A stretch of 64,000 bases of DNA from Pseudomonadota bacterium (GTDB taxonomy: Bacteria; Pseudomonadota; Alphaproteobacteria; Rhizobiales; Xanthobacteraceae). This document shows, piece by piece, positions 7,854-16,609 of the stretch. The position numbers and the translations under genes were made by a program. The notes under the pieces are model-generated. The model saw only the letters and a program-made list of their open reading frames with translations, was not told the DNA's origin and ran no database searches. The DNA lies in NCBI GenBank assembly GCA_023422775.1, contig JAFAGM010000120.1:1-64000 (forward strand), given 5' to 3'. How positions within the stretch are numbered: position 1 is the first letter of the stretch; each line of letters begins with the position of its first letter.

Positions 7854-9131
7854 ATGGCGGAACTCGTCGTACTCGGTGCAGGCCTCAGCGGAACATTGAT
7901 GGCCTATGAACTCCTGCCGAAATTGCGGAGGGACGAGGATCGCCTGACGGTGATCGGCCAGGGAGCGAGGTACCACTTCGTTCCCTCAAATCCGTGGGTT
8001 GCGGTCGGCTGGCGTGAAAAGCAGGATATCGAAGTCGATCTCGATGACGTGATGCAGCGCAAGGGCATCCGCTACTTCGGTCAAGGAGCGCGCCGCGTGC
8101 TGCCCCGTGAGAACCGGGTCGAACTGGAAGACGGCACCTCGGTCGCATACGACTACCTCGTCGTTGCCACCGGACCCGACCTCGCCTTCGATGAAATTCC
8201 AGGCCTTGGCCCCGACGGTCAGACGCAGTCGATTTGTCATGTCGATCACGCTGCCCGGGCAAGAGAGGCGTTCGATCGCTTCGTGCAGGCACCCGGTCCG
8301 ATCGTCGTCGGCGCGGTCCAGGGCGCATCGTGCTTCGGCCCGGCTTACGAGTTCGCCTTCATCCTCGATACCGAGTTGCGAAAACGCCGGATCCGCGATC
8401 GCGTTCCGATGACCTTCGTGACCTCGGAACCCTACATCGGTCATCTCGGCCTCGACGGTGTCGGCGATACCAAGGGCCTGCTCGAAAGCGAGATGCGAGA
8501 CCGCCACATCAAATGGATCACGAACGCACGCGTCACCGCGGTCGAACCCGGCAAGATGCGGGTCGAGGAAGTGTCGGAGTCGGGCGCTGCCGCAAAGGTC
8601 CACGAGCTGCCCTTCAACTATTCGATGATGCTGCCGGCCTTCCGGGGCGTGGCCGCGGTGCGCGGCATCGAGGGCCTGACCAATCCGCGCGGCTTCATCG
8701 TCATCGACAAGAAGCAGCGCAATCCCACATTTCCGAATATCTTCGGCGTCGGTGTCGGCGTTGCGATTGCGCCGATTGCGGCGACGCCGGTGCCGACGGG
8801 CGTGCCCAAGACCGGCTTCATGATCGAATCGATGGTGACGGCAACCGCTCTCAACATCGCCGACCTGCTGAGGGGCGCCGAGCCGAAGGCCGAAGCGACA
8901 TGGAACGCCGTCTGCCTCGCCGATTTTGGCGACAGCGGCGTCGCCTTCATTGCGCAACCGGAAGTGCCGCCGCGAAACGTCAACTGGTCCGCCAAGGGAC
9001 GCTGGGTGCATTACGCGAAAGTGGCGTTCGAAAAATTCTTCCTGCGCAAGATCAGGCTCGGGGATAGCGAGCCGTTCTATGAACGGTTCGTGCTGGAGCA
9101 GATCGGAATCCGGAAGATCAAGGCCGGCTGA
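7854..9131 (+). CDS. sqr: Sulfide:quinone oxidoreductase
   Basis: FAD flavoprotein of the disulfide oxidoreductase family that oxidises sulfide to zero-valent sulfur/persulfide and passes electrons to the quinone pool at the cytoplasmic face of the inner membrane. The 425-residue protein begins with the FAD dinucleotide fold (VVLGAGLSGTLMAYEL). It keeps three cysteines, Cys128, Cys160 and Cys354, in register with the Rhodobacter SQR catalytic cysteines Cys127/159/353. The C-terminal region (VAFEKFFLRKIRLG) resembles the membrane-associated helices of SQR. The start is well marked by GGAGGAAG just before ATG 7854. It is the first gene of the plus-strand operon with trxC and the YgaP-like gene, driven from the divergent promoter under the palindromic operator. 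Confidence 0.88.
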   Translation: MAELVVLGAGLSGTLMAYELLPKLRRDEDRLTVIGQGARYHFVPSNPWVAVGWREKQDIEVDLDDVMQRKGIRYFGQGARRVLPRENRVELEDGTSVAYDYLVVATGPDLAFDEIPGLGPDGQTQSICHVDHAARAREAFDRFVQAPGPIVVGAVQGASCFGPAYEFAFILDTELRKRRIRDRVPMTFVTSEPYIGHLGLDGVGDTKGLLESEMRDRHIKWITNARVTAVEPGKMRVEEVSESGAAAKVHELPFNYSMMLPAFRGVAAVRGIEGLTNPRGFIVIDKKQRNPTFPNIFGVGVGVAIAPIAATPVPTGVPKTGFMIESMVTATALNIADLLRGAEPKAEATWNAVCLADFGDSGVAFIAQPEVPPRNVNWSAKGRWVHYAKVAFEKFFLRKIRLGDSEPFYERFVLEQIGIRKIKAG

Positions 9132-9150
9132 GCAAACGAGAAAGCGAACC

Positions 9151-9597
9151 ATGAGTTCGACACGCAACATCGTCTGTCCACACTGCAGCGCGGTCAATCG
9201 CGTCCCCGCCGGCAAGCCGGCGATGGAGGCCCGATGCGGCGCATGTCACAAGCAACTGTTCGACGGCCATCCCGTCGCAGTCGACGGTGTCCGCTTCGAC
9301 AAGCATCGCCGCGCCAATGACATCGCGGTCCTGGTCGATGTCTGGGCGGCGTGGTGCGGTCCGTGCCGCGCGATGGCGCCGATGTTCGAGAGAGCGGCCT
9401 CGGAGCTGGAGCCCGAGGTCCGGCTGCTGAAGCTCAACGCCGACGAGGAGCAGCGCACCAGCGCCGAGTTCGGCGTGTCCGGCATTCCGGCCCTGCTGTT
9501 GTTCCGCGACGGCAGGCTGGTGGCAAAAACGGCCGGCGCGATGGATACCGGAAAGATCGTCGCATGGACCCGCGATCAGCTCGCCGCAAGCGGCTGA
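9151..9597 (+). CDS. trxC: Thioredoxin 2 (zinc-ribbon thioredoxin)
   Basis: Cytoplasmic disulfide reductase, 148 residues. An N-terminal zinc ribbon with Cys9/Cys12 (CPHC) and Cys29/Cys32 (CGAC) precedes a thioredoxin fold with the active site WCGPC (Cys69, Cys72) and the cis-proline loop SGIPALLLF. The ATG at 9151 matches TrxC N-termini and lies 19 bases after sqr. In this operon it plausibly reduces persulfides or polysulfides produced by Sqr and may reset the ArsR dithiol; that partner role is inferred. Confidence 0.93.
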   Translation: MSSTRNIVCPHCSAVNRVPAGKPAMEARCGACHKQLFDGHPVAVDGVRFDKHRRANDIAVLVDVWAAWCGPCRAMAPMFERAASELEPEVRLLKLNADEEQRTSAEFGVSGIPALLLFRDGRLVAKTAGAMDTGKIVAWTRDQLAASG

Positions 9598-9632
9598 GGA
9601 ATTACGAAGCAACTGCAAAATGGAGGAGTGAA

Positions 9633-9836
9633 ATGAATGTAGACCGTGCCGTGATGGCTTTCGCCGGGATCATGATTCTGGCCAGCGTCGTGCTCGCCCT
9701 GTACGTCAGTCCCTACTGGCTGGCGCTGACCGGCTTCGTAGGCCTGAACCTGCTGCAGGCATCGATAACCGGATTCTGTCCGGCGGCGATCATCTTCGGC
9801 AAGCTCGGATTGAAGTCCGGCTGCGCGTTCTCGTGA
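9633..9836 (+). CDS. Small YgaP-type membrane protein (DUF2892)
   Basis: 67-residue inner-membrane protein with two hydrophobic helices (about residues 7-24 and 27-50) and the conserved TGFCPAAIIFGKLG segment of the DUF2892/YgaP transmembrane domain. It has two cysteines (Cys49 in GFCP and Cys64 in SGCAF). In YgaP this domain is joined to a rhodanese; here it stands alone, which is common in sulfide operons. GGAGGAG lies 6-7 bases before ATG 9633. It is the last gene of the sqr operon, ending about 50 bases before the shared terminator. Molecular function is unknown. Confidence 0.85.
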   Translation: MNVDRAVMAFAGIMILASVVLALYVSPYWLALTGFVGLNLLQASITGFCPAAIIFGKLGLKSGCAFS

Positions 9837-9887
9837 ATACGCGCACGACCGCGTCGTCTGATGGCCGCCGCAAGCGGCGCACACAAA

Positions 9888-9916
9888 AAAAGGGCGGCTC
9901 AAGCAGCCGCCCTTTT
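9888..9916. terminator. Bidirectional intrinsic terminator between the sqr operon and pckA
   Basis: AAAAGGGCGGCT (9888-9899) pairs perfectly with AGCCGCCCTTTT (9905-9916) around a five-base loop. A T-run ends the plus-strand hairpin and an A-run precedes it, so it can stop transcription from both convergent units. Confidence 0.9.
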
Positions 9917-9939
9917 CAATTATTCGTTCGTGATTGATC

Positions 9940-11556
9940 TCATTCCGCCGCGAGCTTGAGGTCCGGCGCGGCGGCGAGGACTTCGGCATCGACATGGGCT
10001 TCGAACTTGGCAAAGTTCTTCTGGAACATGCCGACCAGCGCGCGCGCGGTCTTGTCGAACTCGGCCTTGTCCTTCCAGGTGTTGACGGGATCGAGGATCT
10101 CGCTCGGCACGCCCGGCAGCGCCGTCGGCACGGCGAAGCCGAAATACTTGTCGGTGCGGAATTCGACATTGCGCAGGCTTCCGTCGAGCGCGGCGGTCAG
10201 CAGCGCGCGCGTGACCTTGATCGGCATCCGGCTGCCGGTGCCGAACTTGCCGCCGGTCCAGCCGGTGTTGACCAGCCAGCAATCGACATTGTGCCGGGCA
10301 ATCAGCTCGCGCAGCATGTTGCCGTAGACGGAAGGGTCGAGCGGCAGGAAGGGCGAACCGAAGCAGGTGGAGAATTCCGGCTGCGGCTCGTTGCCGAGAC
10401 CACGCTCGGTGCCGGCGACCTTGGCGGTATAGCCGGACAGGAAGTGATACATCGCCTGCGCCGGCGAAAGTTTTGCGATCGGCGGCAGCACGCCGAACGC
10501 ATCGGCGGCCAGCATCACGACGTTCTTCGGCTGGCCGGAGCGGCCGGTGCGCGAAGCGTTCGGGATGAAGTCGAGCGGATAGGCCGAACGGGTATTCTCG
10601 GTCTTCGAGCCGTCGTCGAAATCGGGAACGCGGGTGTCCTCGTCGAGCACCACGTTCTCCAGCACGGCGCCGAAGCGGTTGCTGGCTGCGAAGATCTGCG
10701 GTTCGGCTTCCGCCGACAGCTTGATGCACTTGGCGTAGCAGCCGCCTTCGAAGTTGAAGACGCCGTCGTTGCCCCAGCCGTGCTCGTCGTCGCCGATCAG
10801 CGTGCGATTGGGATCGGCCGAGAGCGTGGTCTTGCCGGTGCCGGACAGGCCGAAGAAGATCGCGGTGTCGCCCTTGGGTCCGACATTGGCCGAGCAGTGC
10901 ATCGGCAGCACGCCCTTGGCGGGCAGATAGTAGTTCAGCGTGGTGAAGACCGACTTCTTCATCTCGCCGGCATAATAAGACCCGCCGATCAGGACGATCT
11001 TGCGGGCGAAATCGATCGCGACGACGTTCTCGGAGCGCACGCCGTGACGTTTGGGATCGGCGCGGAAGCTTGGCAGGTCGATGATGGTCAGCTCCGGCAC
11101 GAAATCGCGCAGCGCCGACGCCTCGGGGCGGATCAGCAGCGTGCGGATGAACAGCGAGTGCCAGGCGAGTTCGGTGAAGACACGGGTCTTGATCTGGAAG
11201 GTCGGGTCCGCGCCGCCATAGAGATCCTGCGCGTAGAGCGTCATGCCTTCGGCATGTTTGATGAAGTCGGCATGGAGCGCAGAGAACTGATCCGCCGATA
11301 TCGACTGGTTGCCGGCCCACCACATGTTCTTGTCGGTGGTGGCATCGCGAACCGTGAACTTGTCCTTCGGGCTGCGCCCGGTGAATTCACCGGTGTCCGC
11401 GCACAAGGCGCCCTCCGCCGACAGTACTGCCTCGCCGGCTGCGAGCGAGTATTGATAGAGCTGCGGCGCGCCAAGATTCCAGTGCACCGTCTTGAGATTC
11501 TTTAAGCCAAATTTATCGGCACCGAAGGCGCCGTTGCGTAGACCCGTCTCTTGCAC
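9940..11556 (-). CDS. pckA: Phosphoenolpyruvate carboxykinase (ATP)
   Basis: Converts oxaloacetate and ATP to PEP, CO2 and ADP, the first step of gluconeogenesis. 538 residues, normal for the ATP-type enzyme. The kinase-1a P-loop reads GLSGTGKTTLSADPNR and is followed by DDEHGWGNDG. The substrate/metal region shows GGSYYAGEMKKSVFT and LPAKGVLPMHCSAN. The gene starts at GTG 11556 with a strong GAGGAGGAG Shine-Dalgarno. It faces the sqr operon across a shared terminator and has over 350 bases of upstream noncoding DNA. Location beside chvGI is typical for rhizobia, where pckA expression is linked to ChvI (established in Agrobacterium and Sinorhizobium); no operator was identified here. Confidence 0.96.
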   Translation of the reverse strand: MQETGLRNGAFGADKFGLKNLKTVHWNLGAPQLYQYSLAAGEAVLSAEGALCADTGEFTGRSPKDKFTVRDATTDKNMWWAGNQSISADQFSALHADFIKHAEGMTLYAQDLYGGADPTFQIKTRVFTELAWHSLFIRTLLIRPEASALRDFVPELTIIDLPSFRADPKRHGVRSENVVAIDFARKIVLIGGSYYAGEMKKSVFTTLNYYLPAKGVLPMHCSANVGPKGDTAIFFGLSGTGKTTLSADPNRTLIGDDEHGWGNDGVFNFEGGCYAKCIKLSAEAEPQIFAASNRFGAVLENVVLDEDTRVPDFDDGSKTENTRSAYPLDFIPNASRTGRSGQPKNVVMLAADAFGVLPPIAKLSPAQAMYHFLSGYTAKVAGTERGLGNEPQPEFSTCFGSPFLPLDPSVYGNMLRELIARHNVDCWLVNTGWTGGKFGTGSRMPIKVTRALLTAALDGSLRNVEFRTDKYFGFAVPTALPGVPSEILDPVNTWKDKAEFDKTARALVGMFQKNFAKFEAHVDAEVLAAAPDLKLAAE

Positions 11557-11910
11557 GAAGACTCCTCCTCGAACCCGCGTTACTCTGATCGCGCTGTCGC
11601 TTGACGCGCCTTGTCGCGGTGACCCCTGAATATAGCCTTCCGGCCCCGGTCCGGCGACCTAATACTGATGAACGCCGGGCTTGCCAAGCCGATCCGCATG
11701 TTTTGGTTATTTGCGAAAAGTGGGTCTTGATCTCGCTCAAACGATTGCTGCGGCGCTTTTTCAGTCTTTGCCGTCGTGATTGCGCGACCATCCGTCGCTA
11801 GGGCTGTCCCGTCAATTGCCGCACCGCAGCATAGAAAAATCAATCAGCGCCGGGCCCTTCAATCGGCATCGCCCCTTCTGCATCAGCGCTTTTGCGTCAG
11901 CGCTTCTGCA
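11557..11910. other. Intergenic region upstream of pckA, no gene seen
   Basis: About 350 bases between the pckA start and the stop of the HugZ-like gene. Open frames here lack family similarity or a ribosome site. It should hold the pckA promoter, but no convincing -35/-10 pair or palindrome was found. The segment near 11855-11920 is a low-complexity run in which the phrase CAGCGCTT recurs. Confidence 0.5.
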
Positions 11911-12645
11911 TCAGCCTTTGGCCCGCGCCTCGCCCGCCAGCCGCACCAGCATCTTGCGCAATTCCAAACCGCTGGTGACCCGCTCCGGGAAATCCAGCCG
12001 CAGCGTGGCGGCGCCCGCCTGCATATCCATGCCGTCCGGGTCGCAGCCGGTGCAGGACCAGTCGGCGGATTCAGCTCCCAGCAGCCTCGTGGCATAGAGG
12101 TTCATCGCGTCGCGGTGATCCTCGTTCATATGTTCGATCGCGCCCTGCTCGGCCTCCAGCAGCCCGCCGGCATCGGCGATCTCGGTCAGAAATTGCGCAG
12201 GCGCGAGGTCGATGATGCGGCCAAATCCGGCAACCAGGTGCAGTCCGGTCGGCGCTATCAGGAAGAACGAAAAATCCTTGAAGTCCACGAATGCTTCCGC
12301 GGACGGATGCGCATTGAGGTAGCGCCGGCGCAGGATGGAGGCGGTCTCGCCTTCGGCCTCCTCGGCCCGGCCGGCCAGCATGATCCGCGCGCCCTCCAGC
12401 GGATCGCCGGCGGCGCGTTCGTCCAGCATCAGCGACACGCGGCTGTCGGCAAGGATGTTCTTCGTGTGCAGCGCGAGCCGGGAAATCAGCAGGATCGGCG
12501 AGCCGTCGGCGTGGCTGGCGACGTTGACCAGCGAGCAATAGGGATCGCCGCTCCCGGCCATCAGCGTTGCCAGGGCGCCCTGCCGGTTCCGCCGCAGCAG
12601 CGAGCGGGTCAATCTGGAAGCGTTGAAATCAGCGGTCGGTTGCAT
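11911..12645 (-). CDS. HugZ-like pyridoxamine-phosphate-oxidase-fold protein with DUF2470
   Basis: Split-barrel protein related to HugZ/HutZ heme-utilisation proteins. From ATG 12645 it is 244 residues: a flavin-reductase-like split barrel (GALATLMAGSGDPYCSLVNV through GRAEEAEGE), a middle linker, and a C-terminal DUF2470 segment with EHMNEDHRDAMNLYATRLL. ATG 12645 follows an AGGA; an in-frame ATG at 12663 would add six residues and longer readings run into the divergent promoter. It is divergent from chvI. Heme binding or degradation is possible from family membership but not shown by this sequence; no heme transporter is adjacent. Confidence 0.8.
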   Translation of the reverse strand: MQPTADFNASRLTRSLLRRNRQGALATLMAGSGDPYCSLVNVASHADGSPILLISRLALHTKNILADSRVSLMLDERAAGDPLEGARIMLAGRAEEAEGETASILRRRYLNAHPSAEAFVDFKDFSFFLIAPTGLHLVAGFGRIIDLAPAQFLTEIADAGGLLEAEQGAIEHMNEDHRDAMNLYATRLLGAESADWSCTGCDPDGMDMQAGAATLRLDFPERVTSGLELRKMLVRLAGEARAKG

Positions 12646-12863
12646 GGGTTCCTGTCCAGCCATCTTATTGCAAAAAGGGCCTTTTTTCCGGGCCGCAGAG
12701 GGTGCTATATGGGGGTGCACGATGCCCGCGGAGGCGTTTTTGCGGAACTCGGTCACACTTCAGCCCAGCTTGCATTGCTCGTTGACCGCGTAAGTAGACA
12801 ATTTATTCGGCGCACCGCTCGATCGCCCGCCGTTTAAGCCACTCGCATTCTGAAAGCAGGCTC

Positions 12864-13565
12864 ATGCCCACAATCGCCCTGGTCGACGATGACCGCAACA
12901 TTCTCACTTCCGTCTCGATCGCGCTTGAAGCCGAAGGCTATCGCATCATGACCTACACGGATGGTGCATCAGCCTTGGACGGATTCCGCACCTCGCCGCC
13001 GGACCTGGCGATCCTCGACATCAAGATGCCGAGGATGGACGGCATGGAGACGCTGCGCCGGCTGCGACAGAAATCCGACCTGCCGGTGATCTTCCTTACC
13101 TCCAAGGATGAGGAAATCGACGAATTGTTCGGCCTCAAGATGGGCGCCGACGATTTCATCCGCAAGCCGTTTTCGCAGCGCCTGCTGGTCGAGCGCGTCA
13201 AGGCCGTGCTGCGCCGGGGCCAGCCCAAGGATCCGACCGCCGTTCCGAAGGAGCCGGACGCGCGCGCCCTGGACCGCGGCCTGCTGCGGATGGATCCGGA
13301 GCGCCATACCTGCACCTGGAAGAACGAGCCGGTGACGCTGACGGTGACGGAGTTCCTGATCCTGCAGGCGCTGGCGACCCGCCCCGGTGTCGTGAAGAGC
13401 CGCAATGCGCTGATGGACGCGGCCTATGACGATCAGGTCTATGTCGACGACCGCACCATCGACAGCCACATCAAGCGGCTGCGCAAGAAGTTCAAGGTGG
13501 TGGACGACGATTTCGAAATGATCGAGACGCTGTACGGCGTCGGCTATCGTTTCAAGGAAGCCTGA
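12864..13565 (+). CDS. chvI: Two-component response regulator ChvI (OmpR family)
   Basis: Transcription factor of the ChvG-ChvI acid/cell-envelope system. 233 residues: receiver domain with acidic pocket Asp8/Asp9, phosphoacceptor Asp52 (LAILDIKMPRMDG) and Lys101 (DDFIRKPF), then an OmpR-type winged helix with LTVTEFLILQALATRPGVVK and DDRTIDSHIKRLRKK. ATG 12864 matches family N-termini. chvG follows 168 bases later, then hprK and PTS genes, a conserved rhizobial order. Involvement in envelope, acid and succinate responses is established for orthologs. Confidence 0.96.
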   Translation: MPTIALVDDDRNILTSVSIALEAEGYRIMTYTDGASALDGFRTSPPDLAILDIKMPRMDGMETLRRLRQKSDLPVIFLTSKDEEIDELFGLKMGADDFIRKPFSQRLLVERVKAVLRRGQPKDPTAVPKEPDARALDRGLLRMDPERHTCTWKNEPVTLTVTEFLILQALATRPGVVKSRNALMDAAYDDQVYVDDRTIDSHIKRLRKKFKVVDDDFEMIETLYGVGYRFKEA

Positions 13566-13733
13566 TCCGGACCGGCCGCATCTGCGCAAGGCGGAATCCG
13601 GTCTTCCTCGGGGCGGCGCAAGGCGTTTGCCCGAGGCGATGCTTAACAAAATACCGTCCGGGGTGCCGACTGACACACCGGCACGTTCGGCGTAGAACTA
13701 CCAGGCGGCGCATCACAACCGGCAGCTCAGCTA

Positions 13734-15557
13734 TTGCTCGATCGAACGCAACCCGATCCAGGCCTGAACCACGAGGATGCTTCGGAGTCCCTCGACCGGG
13801 ACCGCATTGCCGACGATAGCCCGCGCGACACCGGCTGGCGGCGACCGCTCGGCTGGATGCGGCGGGCCGGGCAGTTCTTCTTCGCGCTTTCCTTCTCCAG
13901 CCTCACGCGCCGCATCGTCTCGCTCAATCTGGCGGGCCTCGTCGCGCTGGTGGCAAGCATTCTCTACCTCTCGCAATTCCGCGCCGGCCTGATCGACGCC
14001 CGCGCGCAGAGCCTGCTGGTGCAGGCCGAGATCATCGCCGGCGCCATCGCCGCGTCCGCCACCGTCGAAACCAACACCATCACCATCGATCCGGACCGCC
14101 TGCTCGACCTGAAGCCGGGCGAAAGCTACGGCGCGCCGGACGAATCTGCCGGGCTGGATTTCCCGATCAATCCGGAGCGCGTGGCCCCGGTGCTGCGGCG
14201 GCTGATCTCGCCGACCAAGACGCGTGCGCGCATCTATGGCGGCGATGGCGGCATGATCCTCGACAGCCGCAATCTGTACGGCCGGGGCGACGTGCTGCGC
14301 TTCGAACTACCGCCACCCACGACGGAGAAGCCCGGCTTCGTCGAGCGCGCCACGATCTCGGTGCGCACCTGGCTCAACCGCGGCGACCTGCCGCTCTATC
14401 GCGAGCTCGGCCCGGAAAACGGCAAGGGCTACCAGGAGGTCGTGCAGGCGCTCGACGGCGTCAAGAGCAGCATGGTGCGCGTCAACGACCGCGGCGAGGT
14501 GATCGTCTCGGTCGCGGTGCCGGTGCAGCGGTTCCGCGCCGTGCACGGCTCGCTGATGCTGTCGACGCAGGGCGACGACATCGACCAGATGGTTACCGCC
14601 GAGCGGCTCGCGATCCTCAAGGTCGGCGGCGTGGCCTCGGCCGTCATGATCATGCTGTCGCTACTGCTGGCGAGCACGATCGCGGGGCCGGTGCGGCGGC
14701 TGGCCGACGGCGCCGAGCGCGTTCGCCGCCGCATCCAGACCCGCGTCGAGATTCCGGATTTCACCCGCCGCCGCGACGAGATCGGCCATCTCTCAGGCGC
14801 GCTGCGCGACATGACGAATGCGCTCTATAGCCGCATCGAGGCGATCGAGATGTTCGCCGCCGACGTCGCCCATGAACTGAAGAACCCGCTGACCTCGCTG
14901 CGGTCGGCGGTGGAGACGCTGCCGCTGGCGCGCAACGAAACCAGCCGCGCCCGCCTGCTCGAGGTGATCGAGCACGACGTGAAACGGCTCGACCGGCTGA
15001 TCTCGGACATTTCGGACGCCAGCCGCCTCGATGCGGAACTGCAGCGGCAGGACACGGCGCCGGTGGATTTACGGCGGCTGCTGACGACGCTCACCCCCGT
15101 CGCCAACGAAACCCGCCTGGGTCATGACGTCGCGGTCGAGACCCGCTTCGAGGGCCGCGGATCGACCGACACGTTCTCGGTGCCCGGCCACGATTCCCGG
15201 CTCGGTCAGGTGGTCTCCAATCTGCTGTCCAACGCGCAGTCCTTCTCGACGCCGGGCGGCAAGGTGCGCGTCACCTGCCGCCGCGTGCGCTCCGAGATCG
15301 AAATCGTCGTCGATGACGACGGGCCCGGCATCGGCGAGGACGCGCTGGAACGCATCTTCGAGCGCTTCTACACCGACCGTCCGCATCAGGGCTTTGGACA
15401 GAACTCCGGCCTTGGGCTGTCGATCTCCAAGCAGATCATCGAAGCGCATAACGGACGGATCTGGGCGGAAAATCGCTACGGCCCGGCCGACGCCGACGGC
15501 AAGCCGACCGTTGCGGGCGCGCGCTTCGTGGTCAGGCTGCCGGCGCCATCGCCATGA
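13734..15557 (+). CDS. chvG: Sensor histidine kinase ChvG
   Basis: Inner-membrane kinase partner of ChvI, 607 residues. A cytoplasmic N-terminus is followed by a TM near residues 62-82, a periplasmic sensor of about 200 residues, a second TM near 300-320 (ASAVMIMLSLLLASTIAGPV), HAMP, the H-box VAHELKNPLTSLRSAVE with His380, and HATPase boxes (SNLLSNAQSFS, DDDGPGIGED, GLGLSISKQI). The first plausible start is TTG 13734; the frame is open further upstream without an ATG, so the exact start is uncertain. Its TGA overlaps the hprK ATG by four bases, coupling the kinase to the PTS genes. Confidence 0.94.
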   Translation: MLDRTQPDPGLNHEDASESLDRDRIADDSPRDTGWRRPLGWMRRAGQFFFALSFSSLTRRIVSLNLAGLVALVASILYLSQFRAGLIDARAQSLLVQAEIIAGAIAASATVETNTITIDPDRLLDLKPGESYGAPDESAGLDFPINPERVAPVLRRLISPTKTRARIYGGDGGMILDSRNLYGRGDVLRFELPPPTTEKPGFVERATISVRTWLNRGDLPLYRELGPENGKGYQEVVQALDGVKSSMVRVNDRGEVIVSVAVPVQRFRAVHGSLMLSTQGDDIDQMVTAERLAILKVGGVASAVMIMLSLLLASTIAGPVRRLADGAERVRRRIQTRVEIPDFTRRRDEIGHLSGALRDMTNALYSRIEAIEMFAADVAHELKNPLTSLRSAVETLPLARNETSRARLLEVIEHDVKRLDRLISDISDASRLDAELQRQDTAPVDLRRLLTTLTPVANETRLGHDVAVETRFEGRGSTDTFSVPGHDSRLGQVVSNLLSNAQSFSTPGGKVRVTCRRVRSEIEIVVDDDGPGIGEDALERIFERFYTDRPHQGFGQNSGLGLSISKQIIEAHNGRIWAENRYGPADADGKPTVAGARFVVRLPAPSP

Positions 15558-16075
15558 CCGATCGCGCCAGCGTGCACGCCTCCGCCGTGCTGGTGGGCGA
15601 TCGCGCCGTGCTGATCCGGGGGCCGTCAGGGGCGGGCAAGTCGCGGCTCGCCTTCGATCTGATCCTCGCGGGGCGCTCCGGACAGCTTCCGGCGGCCGTT
15701 CTGGTCGGCGACGACCGTGTCCATCTCGACACAGTCGCCGAACAATTGCGGGTCCGGCCGGCACCCGAACTGGCCGGACTGATCGAGGTCAGGGGGCTCG
15801 GGATTCGCCGCTGCGGCTATGCAAGTGAGGCGATTGTTGGACTCGTCGTCGATCTCGCGGCGAACGATGCAGAGCGCCTGCCGCGACCGGAATCGTTGTC
15901 GGTCCAGCTAAATGGTGTTTGGCTACCACGTATTCCCGTCGGAGCGGGTTATGCCCCCCTCCCGCTGATTGCAGCCGCTTTGACGACAACCGCCGGTTCT
16001 GATTCCCTGCGACCTTCGGACGATTGCCCGAAGGGATTTGGTAACCATATAAGCCCCACTATCGCCACCGAATAA
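15554..16075 (+). CDS. hprK: HPr kinase/phosphorylase, short alphaproteobacterial type
   Basis: Phosphorylates HPr on serine using ATP. 173 residues, about half the size of Firmicutes HprK, because the N-terminal domain is absent; this is the normal short form in Rhizobiales. The P-loop GPSGAGKS is at residues 23-30 and the HprK signature region reads LIEVRGLGIRR. The ATG overlaps the chvG stop (ATGA). A 132-base gap separates it from the EIIA gene. Partner HPr, encoded downstream, keeps the regulatory serine. Confidence 0.93.
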   Translation: MTDRASVHASAVLVGDRAVLIRGPSGAGKSRLAFDLILAGRSGQLPAAVLVGDDRVHLDTVAEQLRVRPAPELAGLIEVRGLGIRRCGYASEAIVGLVVDLAANDAERLPRPESLSVQLNGVWLPRIPVGAGYAPLPLIAAALTTTAGSDSLRPSDDCPKGFGNHISPTIATE

Positions 16076-16207
16076 ACCGGCACAGGCCTCACTCTCTACC
16101 GCCAAAATCCGGGACAATAGCCGAGATGCCCTCTTGCGCGGGGCCTCTGGATGGTCAAAGTGGCGCGTTCGTGCGGTGCACCAAAAAGCACCCGCGAGGA
16201 GTTTGCG

Positions 16208-16609
16208 ATGATTGGTCTAGTGCTTGTGACCCACGGGCGCCTTGCCGACGAGTTCAGGGCAGCGCTTGAGCATGTTATGGGTCCACAAAAACAAATTGAA
16301 GCCATCACGATTGGAGCCGAGGACGACTCCGATTTGTGTCGAAGCGATATCATCGAAGCGGTGAATCGTGTCGACAGTGGCGACGGTGTCGCTATTCTCA
16401 CCGACATGTTCGGCGGCACCCCATCCAACCTTGCGATTTCCTGCATGAGCCGCCCGAAGGTGGAAGTGCTCGCAGGCATCAATCTTCCCATGCTGGTCAA
16501 GCTCGCCAAGGTGCGTGAAGAGCGTTCGCTTCCCGATGCCATCGCGATGGCCCAGGAAGCCGGCCGCAAATACGTCACCATCGCCAGCCGCGTACTCGCC
16601 GGCAAATGA
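16208..16609 (+). CDS. PTS EIIA component, mannose-type (regulatory)
   Basis: 133-residue single-domain EIIA of the mannose/fructose superfamily. The phospho-accepting His9 lies in LVTHGRLADEF and the domain has the conserved ILTDMFGGTPSNLA loop. ATG 16208 is preceded by GAGGAG; an in-frame GTG at 16151 would extend it 19 residues without family support. No sugar-specific EIIB/EIIC follows, so in this locus it probably acts as a regulatory phosphoacceptor rather than in sugar uptake. It overlaps ptsH by four bases. Confidence 0.92.
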   Translation: MIGLVLVTHGRLADEFRAALEHVMGPQKQIEAITIGAEDDSDLCRSDIIEAVNRVDSGDGVAILTDMFGGTPSNLAISCMSRPKVEVLAGINLPMLVKLAKVREERSLPDAIAMAQEAGRKYVTIASRVLAGK

